The translations under genes and the position numbers were made by a program. The notes beneath the pieces were generated by a model. That model worked only from the letters and a program-made list of their open reading frames with translations, was not told the DNA's origin and did no database searches. DNA of 64,000 nt from Bacillota bacterium (lineage in GTDB: Bacteria > Bacillota > Clostridia > Peptostreptococcales > Anaerovoracaceae): contig JAEEGU010000051.1 of NCBI GenBank assembly GCA_016280485.1, positions 82,166 to 146,165 of the forward strand, given 5' to 3'. Shown here piece by piece: positions 54,701-62,042 of this stretch; the first letter of the stretch is position 1, and each line of letters starts with the position of its first letter.

Positions 54701-54820
54701 TGCAATTCTGGTTTCGGTATGTAAATCGATGTCCTTGAGCGACTGATACTCGTATTTATTCCGCAAAAATTGAACTACTGCAGGAATTTTGACTCTTGTA
54801 TCTTCGTTAAAAACCGGCAT
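51758..54820 (-). CDS. hsdR: Type I restriction enzyme subunit HsdR (1020 aa)
   Basis: The ATG at 54820 (GGATGG upstream) is preferred; an ATG at 54832 adds four residues. The N-terminal nuclease core has RPDITVLINGIPLAFLEVKKPNNEGG around residue 130-150 (Asp and the ExK of the PD-(D/E)XK site). Motor motifs follow: Walker A HTQGSGKT (about 330), VDEAHR (about 437), and SRVNRPYRSPTGRNY near 660. HsdR translocates and cuts unmethylated DNA. The order hsdR-hsdM-hsdS makes a complete system. Confidence 0.93.
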   Translation of the reverse strand: MPVFNEDTRVKIPAVVQFLRNKYEYQSLKDIDLHTETRIAINRFKPAIERINCRDFSDAEIGAILDDIHVTIRNNDMGQAFYNWLIDPQDRIKLIDFTDISNNDFAIVAELSFGKEGAEGEKGGSFRPDITVLINGIPLAFLEVKKPNNEGGIQVEFERMLNKRLEKPEYRKFFNMLQVVCFSNNMEYENVDDAAPAEEVKAGSFYTTPNGQKTTFSFFREEKKRTDGFCVVTDDVVKYVLKDNRYSPAEADTPEFKTNLSPDTPCNRFITSLFTWERLMFYLQYGITYVDGTVKQKFIMRYPQYFAAQATLERLEKGGKAGIIFHTQGSGKTGLAGFSVRILRDYYAKKGVTARFYYVVDRLDLLTQVSSEMRARGLLTINVDSKAAFQRELDRPLSKHMGGDTNGEITVVNIHKFGSKMPEAKNDYNAKIQRVIFVDEAHRSYAMHGEFFKNLMLIDPDAVYLAMTGTPLLSKKERSSLKFGDYIHKYFYDKSIADGYTLRIKKEQIDTTARAEIRKNLELEDGKPLKDDVLESDDYINALCKFVEKDFQYFRLTNNDSTIGGMIVCCSNQQAKKIKRWFDDRSTLTAGIVISDEEIPTAANKATQIAFKTTLQPDILVVHLMLTTGYDVNRLKKMYLLRNAHEHSLLQTISRVNRPYRSPTGRNYQYGYIVDFVDIEAEYDRTIEMYLKEINEEFNEDEDTGNMNGLVIGPEDINAKYQKLKSELAGIVDTSNLEMFAKILTFMNKDGLLTIRRYLNGIKDCHTEFLLSRAVDYAKQIDIEHIKKLLKIVQDRIDFINLKTTPTSLLAIIDNHDIVSIIYEFFKTKISILDLGKYQELLDKFSDSPNYSQLTDTIAKIQSEIKNNRNHNQLEMIKLDELLQQIFAMLEIADIDNLASVNAELAKALEEIRKINAENERLSARYDGDYAFVKTYTDAVEVHPEYDKEDIAAVIDVVYAAVKDVRDTNILTIQQRDNFVGIVKKNTTATLLKNGLYKKLGIKNWYTDLLNETYANMKIF

Positions 54821-54895
54821 AGCAATTACCATCCAATCAACTAAATTTGAGAGAGATTTACTGCATTTTTCAAAGCAATTCTATGTACTGGCAAT

Positions 54896-55252
54896 TTATA
54901 GCGTAGGATATTTTGACTGAAGCGCATCCATAATCAACTTGGATAGATTCCCTCCGGCATATTTCTGAGCAAGAAGTTCCAGCATAGCACGCTCATTTGG
55001 CGTACACCTGAATCGGATCGTCTCACTTCTTGTTTCGCTTTCCGCGGTCTTTTGCTCCGGGATAAGCTCCCGCAATTTGGCTCGGTCTTCTTCGGATAGA
55101 TCACCGGCTTCATCAACGGCAATCCGAATCAGTTTTTCAGCCCGGGACGCCGCCAAAGGGCTGCCTGAATCGATTGATTTGAGGATCTTGGCTGCTTCGG
55201 TAACACGCGATGTCTTGTCAATAAGCAGCAGCATAGCTTCTCGGTAAGTCAT
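54896..55252 (-). CDS. Hypothetical protein with C-terminal ribbon-helix-helix-like segment (118 aa)
   Basis: The start overlaps the previous gene's stop (ATGA). The N-terminal half is helical and acidic. Residues about 80-118 (ETIRFRCTPNERAMLELLAQ, then NLSKLIMDAL) have the strand-helix-helix pattern of ribbon-helix-helix or MobC-like DNA-binding proteins. In an operon with the AcrVA2-like gene it could be an anti-CRISPR-associated (Aca) repressor, which is inference from position. Confidence 0.55.
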   Translation of the reverse strand: MTYREAMLLLIDKTSRVTEAAKILKSIDSGSPLAASRAEKLIRIAVDEAGDLSEEDRAKLRELIPEQKTAESETRSETIRFRCTPNERAMLELLAQKYAGGNLSKLIMDALQSKYPTL

Positions 55253-55776
55253 TCATTGTCGCCTCCCGTAAGTGAAATCAAATGGTTCCTCCTAAGATCA
55301 TCTGTGGTGTACCGTGCGTAAATCATATTGACTCTACCGTAGTATTCCTGCAAGCTCATTTCAGGCTGCTGATTTGCAGCATGAAGGAGCGTTACAGAAA
55401 GGTCATGGTCCAAGCCAATCAGCCGTTGCTGAAGTAAAATGCCGGTAGCAGCATCGATAAACATGAAGTGCATGGCAATCCCTTGGCCCGGACCGGGTAC
55501 AACGAGAGTCTTCGGCTCCAATCTGGAGTAATATGGCGCATCACACCAAGGGCCTGTTCCAAATCTAAAAATAAAGAATATGATATCATCGACCATAGCT
55601 AATTTAGCCTGAAAGACACCATTCTTGACTTCGCGTTTCTCGGATGCTGTTGGGTTCTGCAGCTTATAGAGAAGAAGTGCTCCTTCATCCGTCAGCGTAA
55701 AGCGGGTTTCATCATTACTGGGAGCGCAAACCTTCTCCCCTACCACTAATAAAGCTGGCTGCTTGAAATCGTCCAT
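55249..55776 (-). CDS. Hypothetical protein between AcrVA2-like and RHH-like genes (175 aa)
   Basis: ATG at 55776 is chosen for its GGAGG TTATT ribosome site; a start at 55809 would add 11 residues just after the upstream stop. The product is soluble alpha/beta (FTLTDEGALLLYKLQN; DDIIFFIFRFGTGPW; MHFMFIDAATGILLQQR). No signal peptide or domain recognised. Its tight packing with an AcrVA2-like gene makes it worth testing as an anti-CRISPR partner. Confidence 0.6.
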   Translation of the reverse strand: MDDFKQPALLVVGEKVCAPSNDETRFTLTDEGALLLYKLQNPTASEKREVKNGVFQAKLAMVDDIIFFIFRFGTGPWCDAPYYSRLEPKTLVVPGPGQGIAMHFMFIDAATGILLQQRLIGLDHDLSVTLLHAANQQPEMSLQEYYGRVNMIYARYTTDDLRRNHLISLTGGDNE

Positions 55777-55813
55777 AATAACCTCCGTGTTCTCTGCGGC
55801 ATTTGACATGAAA

Positions 55814-56863
55814 TCATTTCACAGGGACTTGTAAAACAACGTCTTTTGGGGCGTCGTCCGCATGGATAAATGTCGGCGAAGTCCATTTTAACAGCAAAGA
55901 TCGCTCACCGTCTCTTGGCCCCGCCCAATAATGATGCCAGTGTCCGCGTCTGCTGTGCGGCCGCTTCGCGCTTCCTGTTCCTGGAGTCTCAGGTGACTTA
56001 ACGTAAATTGCTTTGGGCTGTGTTGCATGGCGAATAGCTGCGCCCAGTCGGACGCCAACATCAAAGGCTGCAACATCTGACGCCTTCGATTCCTTCTTCA
56101 TTTTCCGTTGCTTTTCAGAACCCTGTATCTCGATTTTGGGTTTTTGACGGGTCTCTATCTCCGCGTTCGTCGCACAGAGATAAAGCGTAAGCTGGAGTGG
56201 CCGCAAAATGAGCTGCGTCATATCCTTCATGACAGCTTCTAAAACATCTGGAGGAACCTTTGATTGGTCTACGTATTCTCTGAAGTTGATTCTGGTTGTT
56301 TTCTTTGTGTCCTCCAGACAATCGCCCAAAGTAGCACCAGGGAGTAAATGTATGGAAAACGGCATGGTATTGTCCATGCCATTATCGAGAGTTTGGATTC
56401 GCAGCTCAAGCGTCTCCCTGTTCAGATCCTTTTCGATCCATGCAAAGAAACCATCAATCGTTTGCCTCATATCAGGGGCCTTGATATATACGCATGGGTA
56501 AGGCAAACGCAATAAAACCTCCCAGGGCAGAGTTTGCTCCTCGTCCATGTCGTCAGCTTGCTCATAAAGCATAGCGGCAAGATCTGCGTCAAAATCGTAA
56601 ATAACCGGCGTTTGCCTCCATAAATAACAAGCGGTAATCGCCGGCGAAAGTTGGGCCGCGTCCATATCTGTTGCCTTGTGGACTTCAATCAGGTAGGTAT
56701 ATGCTGCAGAAATTGGCAGTTCGCATCTTGGATCATAATCCGGCATATTGCGCCAAGTCTGCTGAAGATTACTCAGTTGTTCATAAATGCCAGGAATGTC
56801 ATGGCTAAGACTTCGAATTAAACGCAAAGGAGTCTCTTTATCAGTAAGTTTTCGCTCCGCCAT
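55814..56863 (-). CDS. AcrVA2-like anti-CRISPR homologue (349 aa)
   Basis: ATG at 56863 with AGAGGTCATGTA upstream. The C-terminal region KRPHSRRGHWHHYWAGP (300-316), then KWTSPTFIH, closely parallels the conserved C-terminal block of Moraxella AcrVA2 (KRPHIRRGHWHGYW, then W.P..FVN) as I remember it, and LRLPYPCVYIKAP near 120 matches its central LxxPxWCVYV block. AcrVA2 blocks Cas12a by acting on its nascent chain and mRNA. Length is close to the family. It heads a three-gene operon. The target in this host is not known. Confidence 0.8.
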   Translation of the reverse strand: MAERKLTDKETPLRLIRSLSHDIPGIYEQLSNLQQTWRNMPDYDPRCELPISAAYTYLIEVHKATDMDAAQLSPAITACYLWRQTPVIYDFDADLAAMLYEQADDMDEEQTLPWEVLLRLPYPCVYIKAPDMRQTIDGFFAWIEKDLNRETLELRIQTLDNGMDNTMPFSIHLLPGATLGDCLEDTKKTTRINFREYVDQSKVPPDVLEAVMKDMTQLILRPLQLTLYLCATNAEIETRQKPKIEIQGSEKQRKMKKESKASDVAAFDVGVRLGAAIRHATQPKAIYVKSPETPGTGSAKRPHSRRGHWHHYWAGPRDGERSLLLKWTSPTFIHADDAPKDVVLQVPVK

Positions 56864-56913
56864 TACATGACCTCTTTCATTTTTTGAAAAAAACTATTTA
56901 TCCAAACAACTAC

Positions 56914-56942
56914 AGTATACCAATGTGTAGCCATATTGTCAA
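56914..56942 (-). promoter_or_regulatory. Promoter of the AcrVA2-like operon
   Basis: Minus-strand TTGACA (56937-56942), 17-base spacer, TATACT (56914-56919), 51 bases before the ATG. Confidence 0.85.
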
Positions 56943-57007
56943 GCGATTGTGGCTACAAAACGGCAAAATAAACAGCAATCTATCCTTGCCTAATCTCTAT
57001 ATTTTAG

Positions 57008-57041
57008 ACAGAAAACTCCCAGACGTTTTCACGCCTGGGAG
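57008..57041 (-). terminator. Terminator at the end of the tRNA-like stretch
   Basis: CTCCCAG-A-CG pairs with CG-C-CTGGGAG; on the minus strand GTTTTCTGTC follows. It insulates the AcrVA2-like operon from the upstream RNA region. Confidence 0.75.
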
Positions 57042-57251
57042 GATGATTGTACTCTTTCGGGCTGAGATTTGCACTCAGCATGATCCGCCCAGGAAGACGG
57101 ACCTGGCGCGGGAGCGGCCCGCTTACCTGCGTCTACTGTTGCATTCCGGCTTAAATGGCCGGCGCATTGCGCAATACTGCTTTACCACGGTTCTTCTCAC
57201 AACAGCAAGGTTGATCTCGAAGCGACCGTGTCTATTCCGCCACCGAAAGAT

Positions 57252-57319
57252 TGTTGCGCAGCGGTGGATTTGAACCACATTAGGCCCGGGAGTCCTGCGG
57301 AAACTCTGTCCTGCTGCAC
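57252..57319 (-). tRNA. tRNA-like element, degenerate
   Basis: Acceptor-type arms GTGCAGC and GCTGCGC pair over 7 bp, with a T-arm GTGG-TTCAAAT-CCAC and a short D-arm-like GGA/TCC. The anticodon arm is imperfect (loop CTCCCGG) and the 3' end reads ACA rather than CCA. It may be a decayed or unusual tRNA; a canonical gene cannot be claimed. Confidence 0.35.
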
Positions 57320-57352
57320 AATTTTTTTGAAATGCCCGGTTTTGCACCTTGC

Positions 57353-57423
57353 GCCGGCAGGATTTGAACCTGCCGGCTCAGGGACTCGAACCCCTCTGCA
57401 CCGGGCGCCGTGTCCCACACGGC
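57353..57423 (-). tRNA. tRNA-like fragments with GGG anticodon arm and T-loop hairpins
   Basis: A perfect 5-bp arm GCCGT-GTGGGAC-ACGGC (57407-57423) would present a GGG (proline) anticodon. It is followed by a T-loop hairpin with TTCGAGT (57380-57395) and then a perfect 9-bp hairpin with loop TTCAAAT (57353-57377). No matching acceptor or D-arm was found at normal distance, so this looks like recombined tRNA parts. Confidence 0.3.
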
Positions 57424-57593
57424 AACGTACTCCCCGCTTTGAACGATTCATAGTCGTCCTCAGCTTCGCTGTCGTTGCATCGCCCCGTTCCGCGGTTGGG
57501 ACCGCTCTTCGAACAGTTACCTGGCACTGGTTCATCCCCGATGGCCGGCGGGTGTGTCGCTTACGGGGAGTGCGTTGTTTTGCCCTTTCGGGC

Positions 57594-57678
57594 TGGCGCC
57601 GGTAGGTGGAATCGAACCACCGGCTTACCGCATTTGCGTATTGCAAATCAGATGCTCTACCTGCTGAGCTATACCAGC
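57594..57678 (-). tRNA. tRNA-like gene with encoded CCA, unusual anticodon arm
   Basis: Acceptor arms GCTGGTA and TACCGGC pair fully (one G-T). The D-arm is GCTC-AGCAGGTA-GAGC, the T-arm GGTGG-TTCGATT-CCACC, and the 3' end GCCA encodes CCA. A loop TTTGCAA (anticodon UGC if real) follows TCTGA, but the expected TCAGA partner is absent and replaced by a CGCA-AA-TGCG hairpin. The acceptor and T halves are convincing; decoding ability is doubtful. Confidence 0.55.
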
Positions 57679-57730
57679 GTGATCATAGGCTTTCCGCTTT
57701 ATCACATCGCATGGGTTTATCTTTTTGCGT

Positions 57731-57759
57731 CGAAAAGGGGCGTAGACTCTACGCCCCTT
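57731..57759 (-). terminator. Terminator upstream of the tRNA-like stretch
   Basis: Perfect stem AAGGGGCGTAG/CTACGCCCCTT around ACT, with TTTTCG on the minus strand. It would end a transcript of about 170 nt from the promoter at 57919, or be read through into the tRNA-like stretch. Confidence 0.6.
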
Positions 57760-57918
57760 CCCGGCCGATGGAATGTGGTACACGGATGTTGGCCCCCGCT
57801 TTGGGAATTTCACCCATGCGGACGCGCCGCCCTTGGCCAATGCGGCGCCATTAAGAAGGAGGAGAAAAAATGAAGAAAGCACACGGTTCAGGAATGGCAG
57901 GATCTTTCCTGTGATTAT

Positions 57919-57947
57919 ATTATATAATACATATATTTTTCTGTCAA
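57919..57947 (-). promoter_or_regulatory. Consensus promoter reading toward the tRNA-like stretch
   Basis: Minus-strand TTGACA (57942-57947), 17-base spacer, TATAAT (57919-57924), preceded by AGAG. On the opposite strand, AAGGAGGAG (57856-57864) precedes a 14-codon frame starting at 57870, of uncertain meaning. Confidence 0.85.
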
Positions 57948-57975
57948 CTCTGAGCGAGCTTTTTCTTTTTCAGAG

Positions 57976-58004
57976 TTGACTTTTTATTTCTAATGCTATA
58001 TGCT
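57976..58004 (+). promoter_or_regulatory. Promoter of the small Cys-rich gene
   Basis: TTGACT (57976-57981), 17-base spacer, TATGCT (57999-58004), preceded by AGAG; back to back with the minus-strand promoter at 57919. Confidence 0.7.
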
Positions 58005-58066
58005 AAACATGAAAGTAGGTTGATGACGGATCTAAATGTTTTTCAGCTTCACGAGGAGGAATGTAC

Positions 58067-58246
58067 ATGAAAATAATTATGCCGGATGGATCTCCAATGC
58101 TTCTTCCTGAAGAAGCGGAATGTCTTTGCTCGGGTGATTCACCGGAACGGATGCACGATTGTCCGATGTCCATGTTTGATGATTGGGGCAACACCTGCAT
58201 CCCGCTCAAGTGTCCGCATTATCGAAACCCAGAGAATCTTCAATAA
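58067..58246 (+). CDS. Very small Cys-rich protein (59 aa), CPHY family
   Basis: The second ATG (58067) is preferred because GAGGAGG is seven bases before it; the ATG at 58061 is too close. The product starts MKIIMPDG, has LPEEAECLC, a CP pair, a W.NTCIPL block and CPHYRNPE near the end. It is a paralogue of the protein at 9058-9234. The Cys/His pattern suggests metal binding. Transcribed alone from its own promoter and closed by a terminator. Confidence 0.7.
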   Translation: MKIIMPDGSPMLLPEEAECLCSGDSPERMHDCPMSMFDDWGNTCIPLKCPHYRNPENLQ

Positions 58247-58287
58247 AAATCAGCCGGAAAGAACTTCTCCTTTCCGGCTGATTTTTC
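58245..58287. terminator. Bidirectional terminator
   Basis: Perfect 11-bp stem CAGCCGGAAAG/CTTTCCGGCTG, with ATTTTTC on the plus side and ATTTTTATTG on the minus side. It ends both the small gene and the convergent DUF2325 gene. Confidence 0.85.
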
Positions 58288-58305
58288 TATTACACGGTCT
58301 TTTTC

Positions 58306-60009
58306 CTATTTCTCCGGTTCTATTTCAAGGGCATCGATCTCCCGGAGGATTTCGTATAACTGCCGCGAGCAGTTTTCAACGCCGGCTTTTTCAAAGTAAT
58401 GAACCGTAATCCCGCTCTTTTCGGCGATTGACTTTACAGAACCGTAGCTGCTGTGGGAAATGGCGTTTGGCTGGAAAATGATAATATCCGCCGTTGAAGC
58501 CGCACTGTAGTTGTAGGATTCTCTGTCATAGAGAAACGTGCAATCCGGGAACCGCTGCCGCATCGGAGCTGCCCACGTCGCATGGCCGCCATATATGACG
58601 ACCTTCCTATTCGATCTGACGGGAAAAACAATCTTATCTTCTCCCGGATCATCTGCTTCTTCCTCGCCTTCCTCCGCGGGAGGCAGCAGCTCTTCCAACG
58701 CTTTGCACTCACGACGCAGCGCCTTAATGTCTTCGGCCATTTGCTCCTTCTCAGCGGCCAGTCGTGAAATTTCCTCTTTTGCGATCGAAAGTTCCCTTTG
58801 CGCTGCCTGTGCTTCCTTGCTTGCGTCCGTTGCCTTCCGCTCCGCGGCCGCAATCCTCTGATCTGCCTCTTTCTGTATTTGTCCGGAGGTTTTCACGGTC
58901 TGTTTCAGTTCGAGCAATTCCCCAAGGCAAGCGTCTTTAATCATCGTATTGATGCGAGCCACGGACCATATGATTTTCTCGTTAAAATAGATACTGTCTT
59001 CATCGAAGAATTTTTCTTCACAGCGGGAGTATATGTAACAGGAGTGAAATTTCGCAAGGTAAATCCAGAACAGCGATCTCTGCGAGATACCAAGGGCAGG
59101 AACGGCTCCAAACAGATAATACAGGTTATCTAACGCTTCAAAATGTTCGATGCACTTTTTGAGTCTTTTATCGGTTTCTTCCTGGGACATTTTCAGCGTG
59201 TTCTGGATTACTGCAAAGCCTGGATTTTGGTGTTTAATCAGGTCTTCAGGGTAAATTGCTTTTGTAGTTTGACCGTATTGGCTATTAGGGTCCTTAAAGA
59301 AACGATCCTGAAATTCTCTTTTGAAATACTGCCGCTCTATTTTGATTCGCTTGCAGAAATCGTACACGAGATAAACGTACAGATGGGTCATTGCTTCCGC
59401 GAATTTTTCTCGCGTATTTTTGTTTTGCAAGGTCTCGAAGGAAAGCAGCGTAGCAAGGCTTGCGGACGTTCTCGGTAGCTTTGCTGCTTTTGGGCTTAGG
59501 TGCAGGTATTCTACAATCAGGGAAGGAATCGTGTAATGGAATTCTTTTTTCAGGTTTTGTGGGCTCTCTCCGCCCGACAACACTTCACTTATGATCGTAG
59601 TGAAATTAGACCTTTTATCCTTTTCTGAAGCCTTTATCAGCCGGTCTTTATAATCCTCAAAGGAATCCTCTAATTCCTGGCATAGTAGATCCAGGTATAT
59701 TGCGATTGAAACTTCCTGGTTTGGTTTGGAGATAAGCTCCCAAGCTCCGATATTGCGCAGCGGTATTCCGAGCAGCAGTCTGGAGGCGTCAGTGAAGTCC
59801 TTTCCGTACTTCTCAAAACATTCCTTCTTCCAGAAGTTGTAGCTTTCTTTGATGTGTTCAGAGCAGTCCTTCAGCCACACGGGATCGATCGCATCTGACA
59901 GGCTTGGCTTTTTTGTTTCGACTGCGAGCTTCAAGGTAATCTGGGATATTTCTGTCCAAAAGCTCGAAATCTGTCGTGACCGGTAATCATGCTTTTTCTT
60001 TTTTGCCAC
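58306..60009 (-). CDS. DUF2325-domain protein with coiled coil (567 aa)
   Basis: GTG start at 60009 with AAAGGAG nine bases upstream. A Lys-rich start (MAKKKKHDYRSRQ) and a long helical region to about 380 are followed by a coiled coil (about 385-450, KEAQAAQRELSIAKEEISRL) and an acidic linker. Residues about 463-560 match DUF2325 (VVIYGGHATW...FPDCTFLYDRES..ADIIIFQPNAISHSSYGSVKSIA). DUF2325 is a Rossmann-like fold of unknown function. Third gene of the Mrr-like operon. Confidence 0.7.
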   Translation of the reverse strand: MAKKKKHDYRSRQISSFWTEISQITLKLAVETKKPSLSDAIDPVWLKDCSEHIKESYNFWKKECFEKYGKDFTDASRLLLGIPLRNIGAWELISKPNQEVSIAIYLDLLCQELEDSFEDYKDRLIKASEKDKRSNFTTIISEVLSGGESPQNLKKEFHYTIPSLIVEYLHLSPKAAKLPRTSASLATLLSFETLQNKNTREKFAEAMTHLYVYLVYDFCKRIKIERQYFKREFQDRFFKDPNSQYGQTTKAIYPEDLIKHQNPGFAVIQNTLKMSQEETDKRLKKCIEHFEALDNLYYLFGAVPALGISQRSLFWIYLAKFHSCYIYSRCEEKFFDEDSIYFNEKIIWSVARINTMIKDACLGELLELKQTVKTSGQIQKEADQRIAAAERKATDASKEAQAAQRELSIAKEEISRLAAEKEQMAEDIKALRRECKALEELLPPAEEGEEEADDPGEDKIVFPVRSNRKVVIYGGHATWAAPMRQRFPDCTFLYDRESYNYSAASTADIIIFQPNAISHSSYGSVKSIAEKSGITVHYFEKAGVENCSRQLYEILREIDALEIEPEK

Positions 60010-60080
60010 CGCTTTTATCTCCTTTCTCTCGTACTGCCGGCAGCGGAATGAGAATCTTTGCGCCTCCTATGAAAACCTCT

Positions 60081-61046
60081 TCACTTTTTCTTCCCGTAAT
60101 TCTTGGGAAAGTACTCCTTGCCCAGAAGCCAGATGTACTTATCAATTTGCTTCAGATTGTATTCCGACAACCCATAAAAAGTTCGGAAATCAATCAATAT
60201 CTGTTTGAAACGAACATAATTTTTCAATGCATCATTTCTAAATGATGAAAATCTATCCTGATTTCTAAATTGTCGAAGCACTAAATCCACATAGCTATCG
60301 TAAATTGGATAATCGAGAGGATTGTGGTGGCTGCAGTATTTTGAAGCAAACGAATAGAAGTTCTTTCCAGTTCCGCTTATCGTGATCTCCTTGATGTCAT
60401 CCACCAGCGTAACATCTCCAGCTTTCAATCTGGAGTCAATTGCTAAAGATAGAATGTGCTTTGCCACAGGATATACAGAGTAAATATTGGTGCTGTAAAA
60501 ATCGTTCAGTGTAGAAACCTTCAGCAGAACGTCTGTAATATCTGAATTCTGGGGGCACAGTTTGTTGAACAGCTTATCCAGTGCGTCTTCCTGAAGATGA
60601 TAATTCTCCAGGGAGTCCCATTTGGCAAGATAGAGTTCTACCTGCTCCACGGAAGGAGTCGGAACATTCTTGCGGGTCTTTTTGCGTGACTGTACTGCTA
60701 CCGGCTTCGGTTGTTCTGCTGACTTATCCTCTGTCATTGCATCTATTCCATTTGAAGCGAGAAAAGACCGAAACCTCCGGATGTGCGACAAATAGCCGTG
60801 AACCAGCCTCCCGGGATCGCCACTGGAATTCTTTCGAAGTACATCTAACAGCATGGCCTTTGCTTCTTCGTCACTGCCATCAACCGCTTTCCAGAAAAGA
60901 TCATGGTCTCCATTGAGCCACAAATAAAATGAATCCGAATATGCTGTCTGTATCGTGTTTGCGCTAATACTCTGGCTTTGCAGAAATGGCTTGTAAAGAG
61001 ACCGGACTTCTTCAAAGGACATCTGCTTTAGAGCGTTCTTATCCAA
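60081..61046 (-). CDS. Unknown protein with integrase-like N-terminal helices (321 aa)
   Basis: TTG start at 61046 with GAGGAG nine bases upstream, the ribosome site overlapping the end of the Mrr-like gene. Residues about 25-105 (SANTIQTAYSDSFYLWL, then RLVHGYLSHIRRFRSFLASNG) resemble the SAM-like core-binding domain of tyrosine recombinases, but no catalytic domain follows. The C-terminal half has a conserved-looking block NFYSFASKYCSHHNPLDYPIYDS. I recall this type of block in proteins beside restriction genes but cannot name the family. Confidence 0.6.
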   Translation of the reverse strand: MDKNALKQMSFEEVRSLYKPFLQSQSISANTIQTAYSDSFYLWLNGDHDLFWKAVDGSDEEAKAMLLDVLRKNSSGDPGRLVHGYLSHIRRFRSFLASNGIDAMTEDKSAEQPKPVAVQSRKKTRKNVPTPSVEQVELYLAKWDSLENYHLQEDALDKLFNKLCPQNSDITDVLLKVSTLNDFYSTNIYSVYPVAKHILSLAIDSRLKAGDVTLVDDIKEITISGTGKNFYSFASKYCSHHNPLDYPIYDSYVDLVLRQFRNQDRFSSFRNDALKNYVRFKQILIDFRTFYGLSEYNLKQIDKYIWLLGKEYFPKNYGKKK

Positions 61047-61052
61047 ATCCTA

Positions 61053-62042
61053 TCACTCCTCTTTCGGCACAGGAATGTAAACCATCTTCAGCGGAATCAT
61101 CTTCCGGTACTTCTCATCCAGATCCTCATAGTATTTCAAAATCAGATCCACCAGCTCCGTACCGTTAATGCCGCGGATAATCGGTGTGTTCTCCAGATAT
61201 TTCTGCGCATTCTTCGTGTAATTGGAAAGTGTTACGAACAAACCGTAATCACCCTCACGCATTGCCCCTCTCAGAGATTGGATAGTCGTCTCTTTTATAT
61301 CGCTATCCTGGCTCTTTACCTGGACTAAAATGCGCGGAGGCAATTCATCTTTGTATGCCGTGATATCAATTCCACTGTCGCCGCCCTGGGAAGAAACGAT
61401 TGTCCGATATCCCATCGCGTGAAGGAGGTCTGCGACGAACGGCTCCAGATCATAGCCTTTTAGCTGGCGGCTCAGTTCCTTCAAAATAAAGTCTTTTGTG
61501 CTCTCAACGATATCTTCGGCGGTTGCTCCTACCGTATCGTCCTCGTCATTCACAGCGGTTGCCTTTTGGAAGCCCTTGTCCAGAGCTGCCATATATTCAT
61601 CTGCGTAATTTTTCACAGCAAAAAGCGACATTGCGGAGCCGATTTCATATAGGGCGCCCTGCGAGAAATACATACGAGGCATATGTTTCAGCCATTTCAC
61701 TTTCCTGGTCTGGACATATTCTGTCTGAGAAGGATCATAGATATAGTCGCTGTCTACTACTCCGATGTTTACCTCACGATTGCTCTTGGATGGGAAAACC
61801 ACGTAATCGCCGATTTGAATTTCATAGCAAAAACGATACAGCATACCTGCCCCAGTGGCAACGCTGCCCTTTTTTGCGTCTGGATACACCTGAACGTATT
61901 TATCCTTAAAGGCATCCCTGCTTACGCCGATTAAGCGGAGGTCGCCCATTTTCGGCCAGCCGATAGCAATCACGTTCTCTTTGAGAAATAGATTATCGTT
62001 TTGTGTATGTATCCCCCAGATTTTCTTTTCTTCGTTTGCCAT
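61053..62042 (-). CDS. Mrr-like restriction endonuclease (329 aa)
   Basis: ATG at 62042 with GGGAGGAG seven bases upstream. The C-terminal half is the Mrr catalytic domain: EPFVADLLHAMGY, GGDSGIDITAY (Asp near 224) and LVQVKSQ (QxK near 237-240). The N-terminal half (WGIHTQNDNLFLKENVIAIGWPKMG) looks like an EVE/PUA-type reader of modified bases. Together this is the architecture of type IV enzymes that cut modified DNA; specificity is unknown. It heads an operon with the next two genes. Confidence 0.82.
   Translation of the reverse strand: MANEEKKIWGIHTQNDNLFLKENVIAIGWPKMGDLRLIGVSRDAFKDKYVQVYPDAKKGSVATGAGMLYRFCYEIQIGDYVVFPSKSNREVNIGVVDSDYIYDPSQTEYVQTRKVKWLKHMPRMYFSQGALYEIGSAMSLFAVKNYADEYMAALDKGFQKATAVNDEDDTVGATAEDIVESTKDFILKELSRQLKGYDLEPFVADLLHAMGYRTIVSSQGGDSGIDITAYKDELPPRILVQVKSQDSDIKETTIQSLRGAMREGDYGLFVTLSNYTKNAQKYLENTPIIRGINGTELVDLILKYYEDLDEKYRKMIPLKMVYIPVPKEE

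Noticed and set aside
57197-57646. Arg-rich minus-strand frame of 149 codons
   Set aside because: It reads through the tRNA-like hairpins and gives the low-complexity Arg/Pro/Gly text typical of translated tRNA genes.
60081-61046. Calling this gene a tyrosine recombinase
   Set aside because: Only a core-binding-like N-terminal region is seen; no catalytic R..HxxR..Y arrangement is present.
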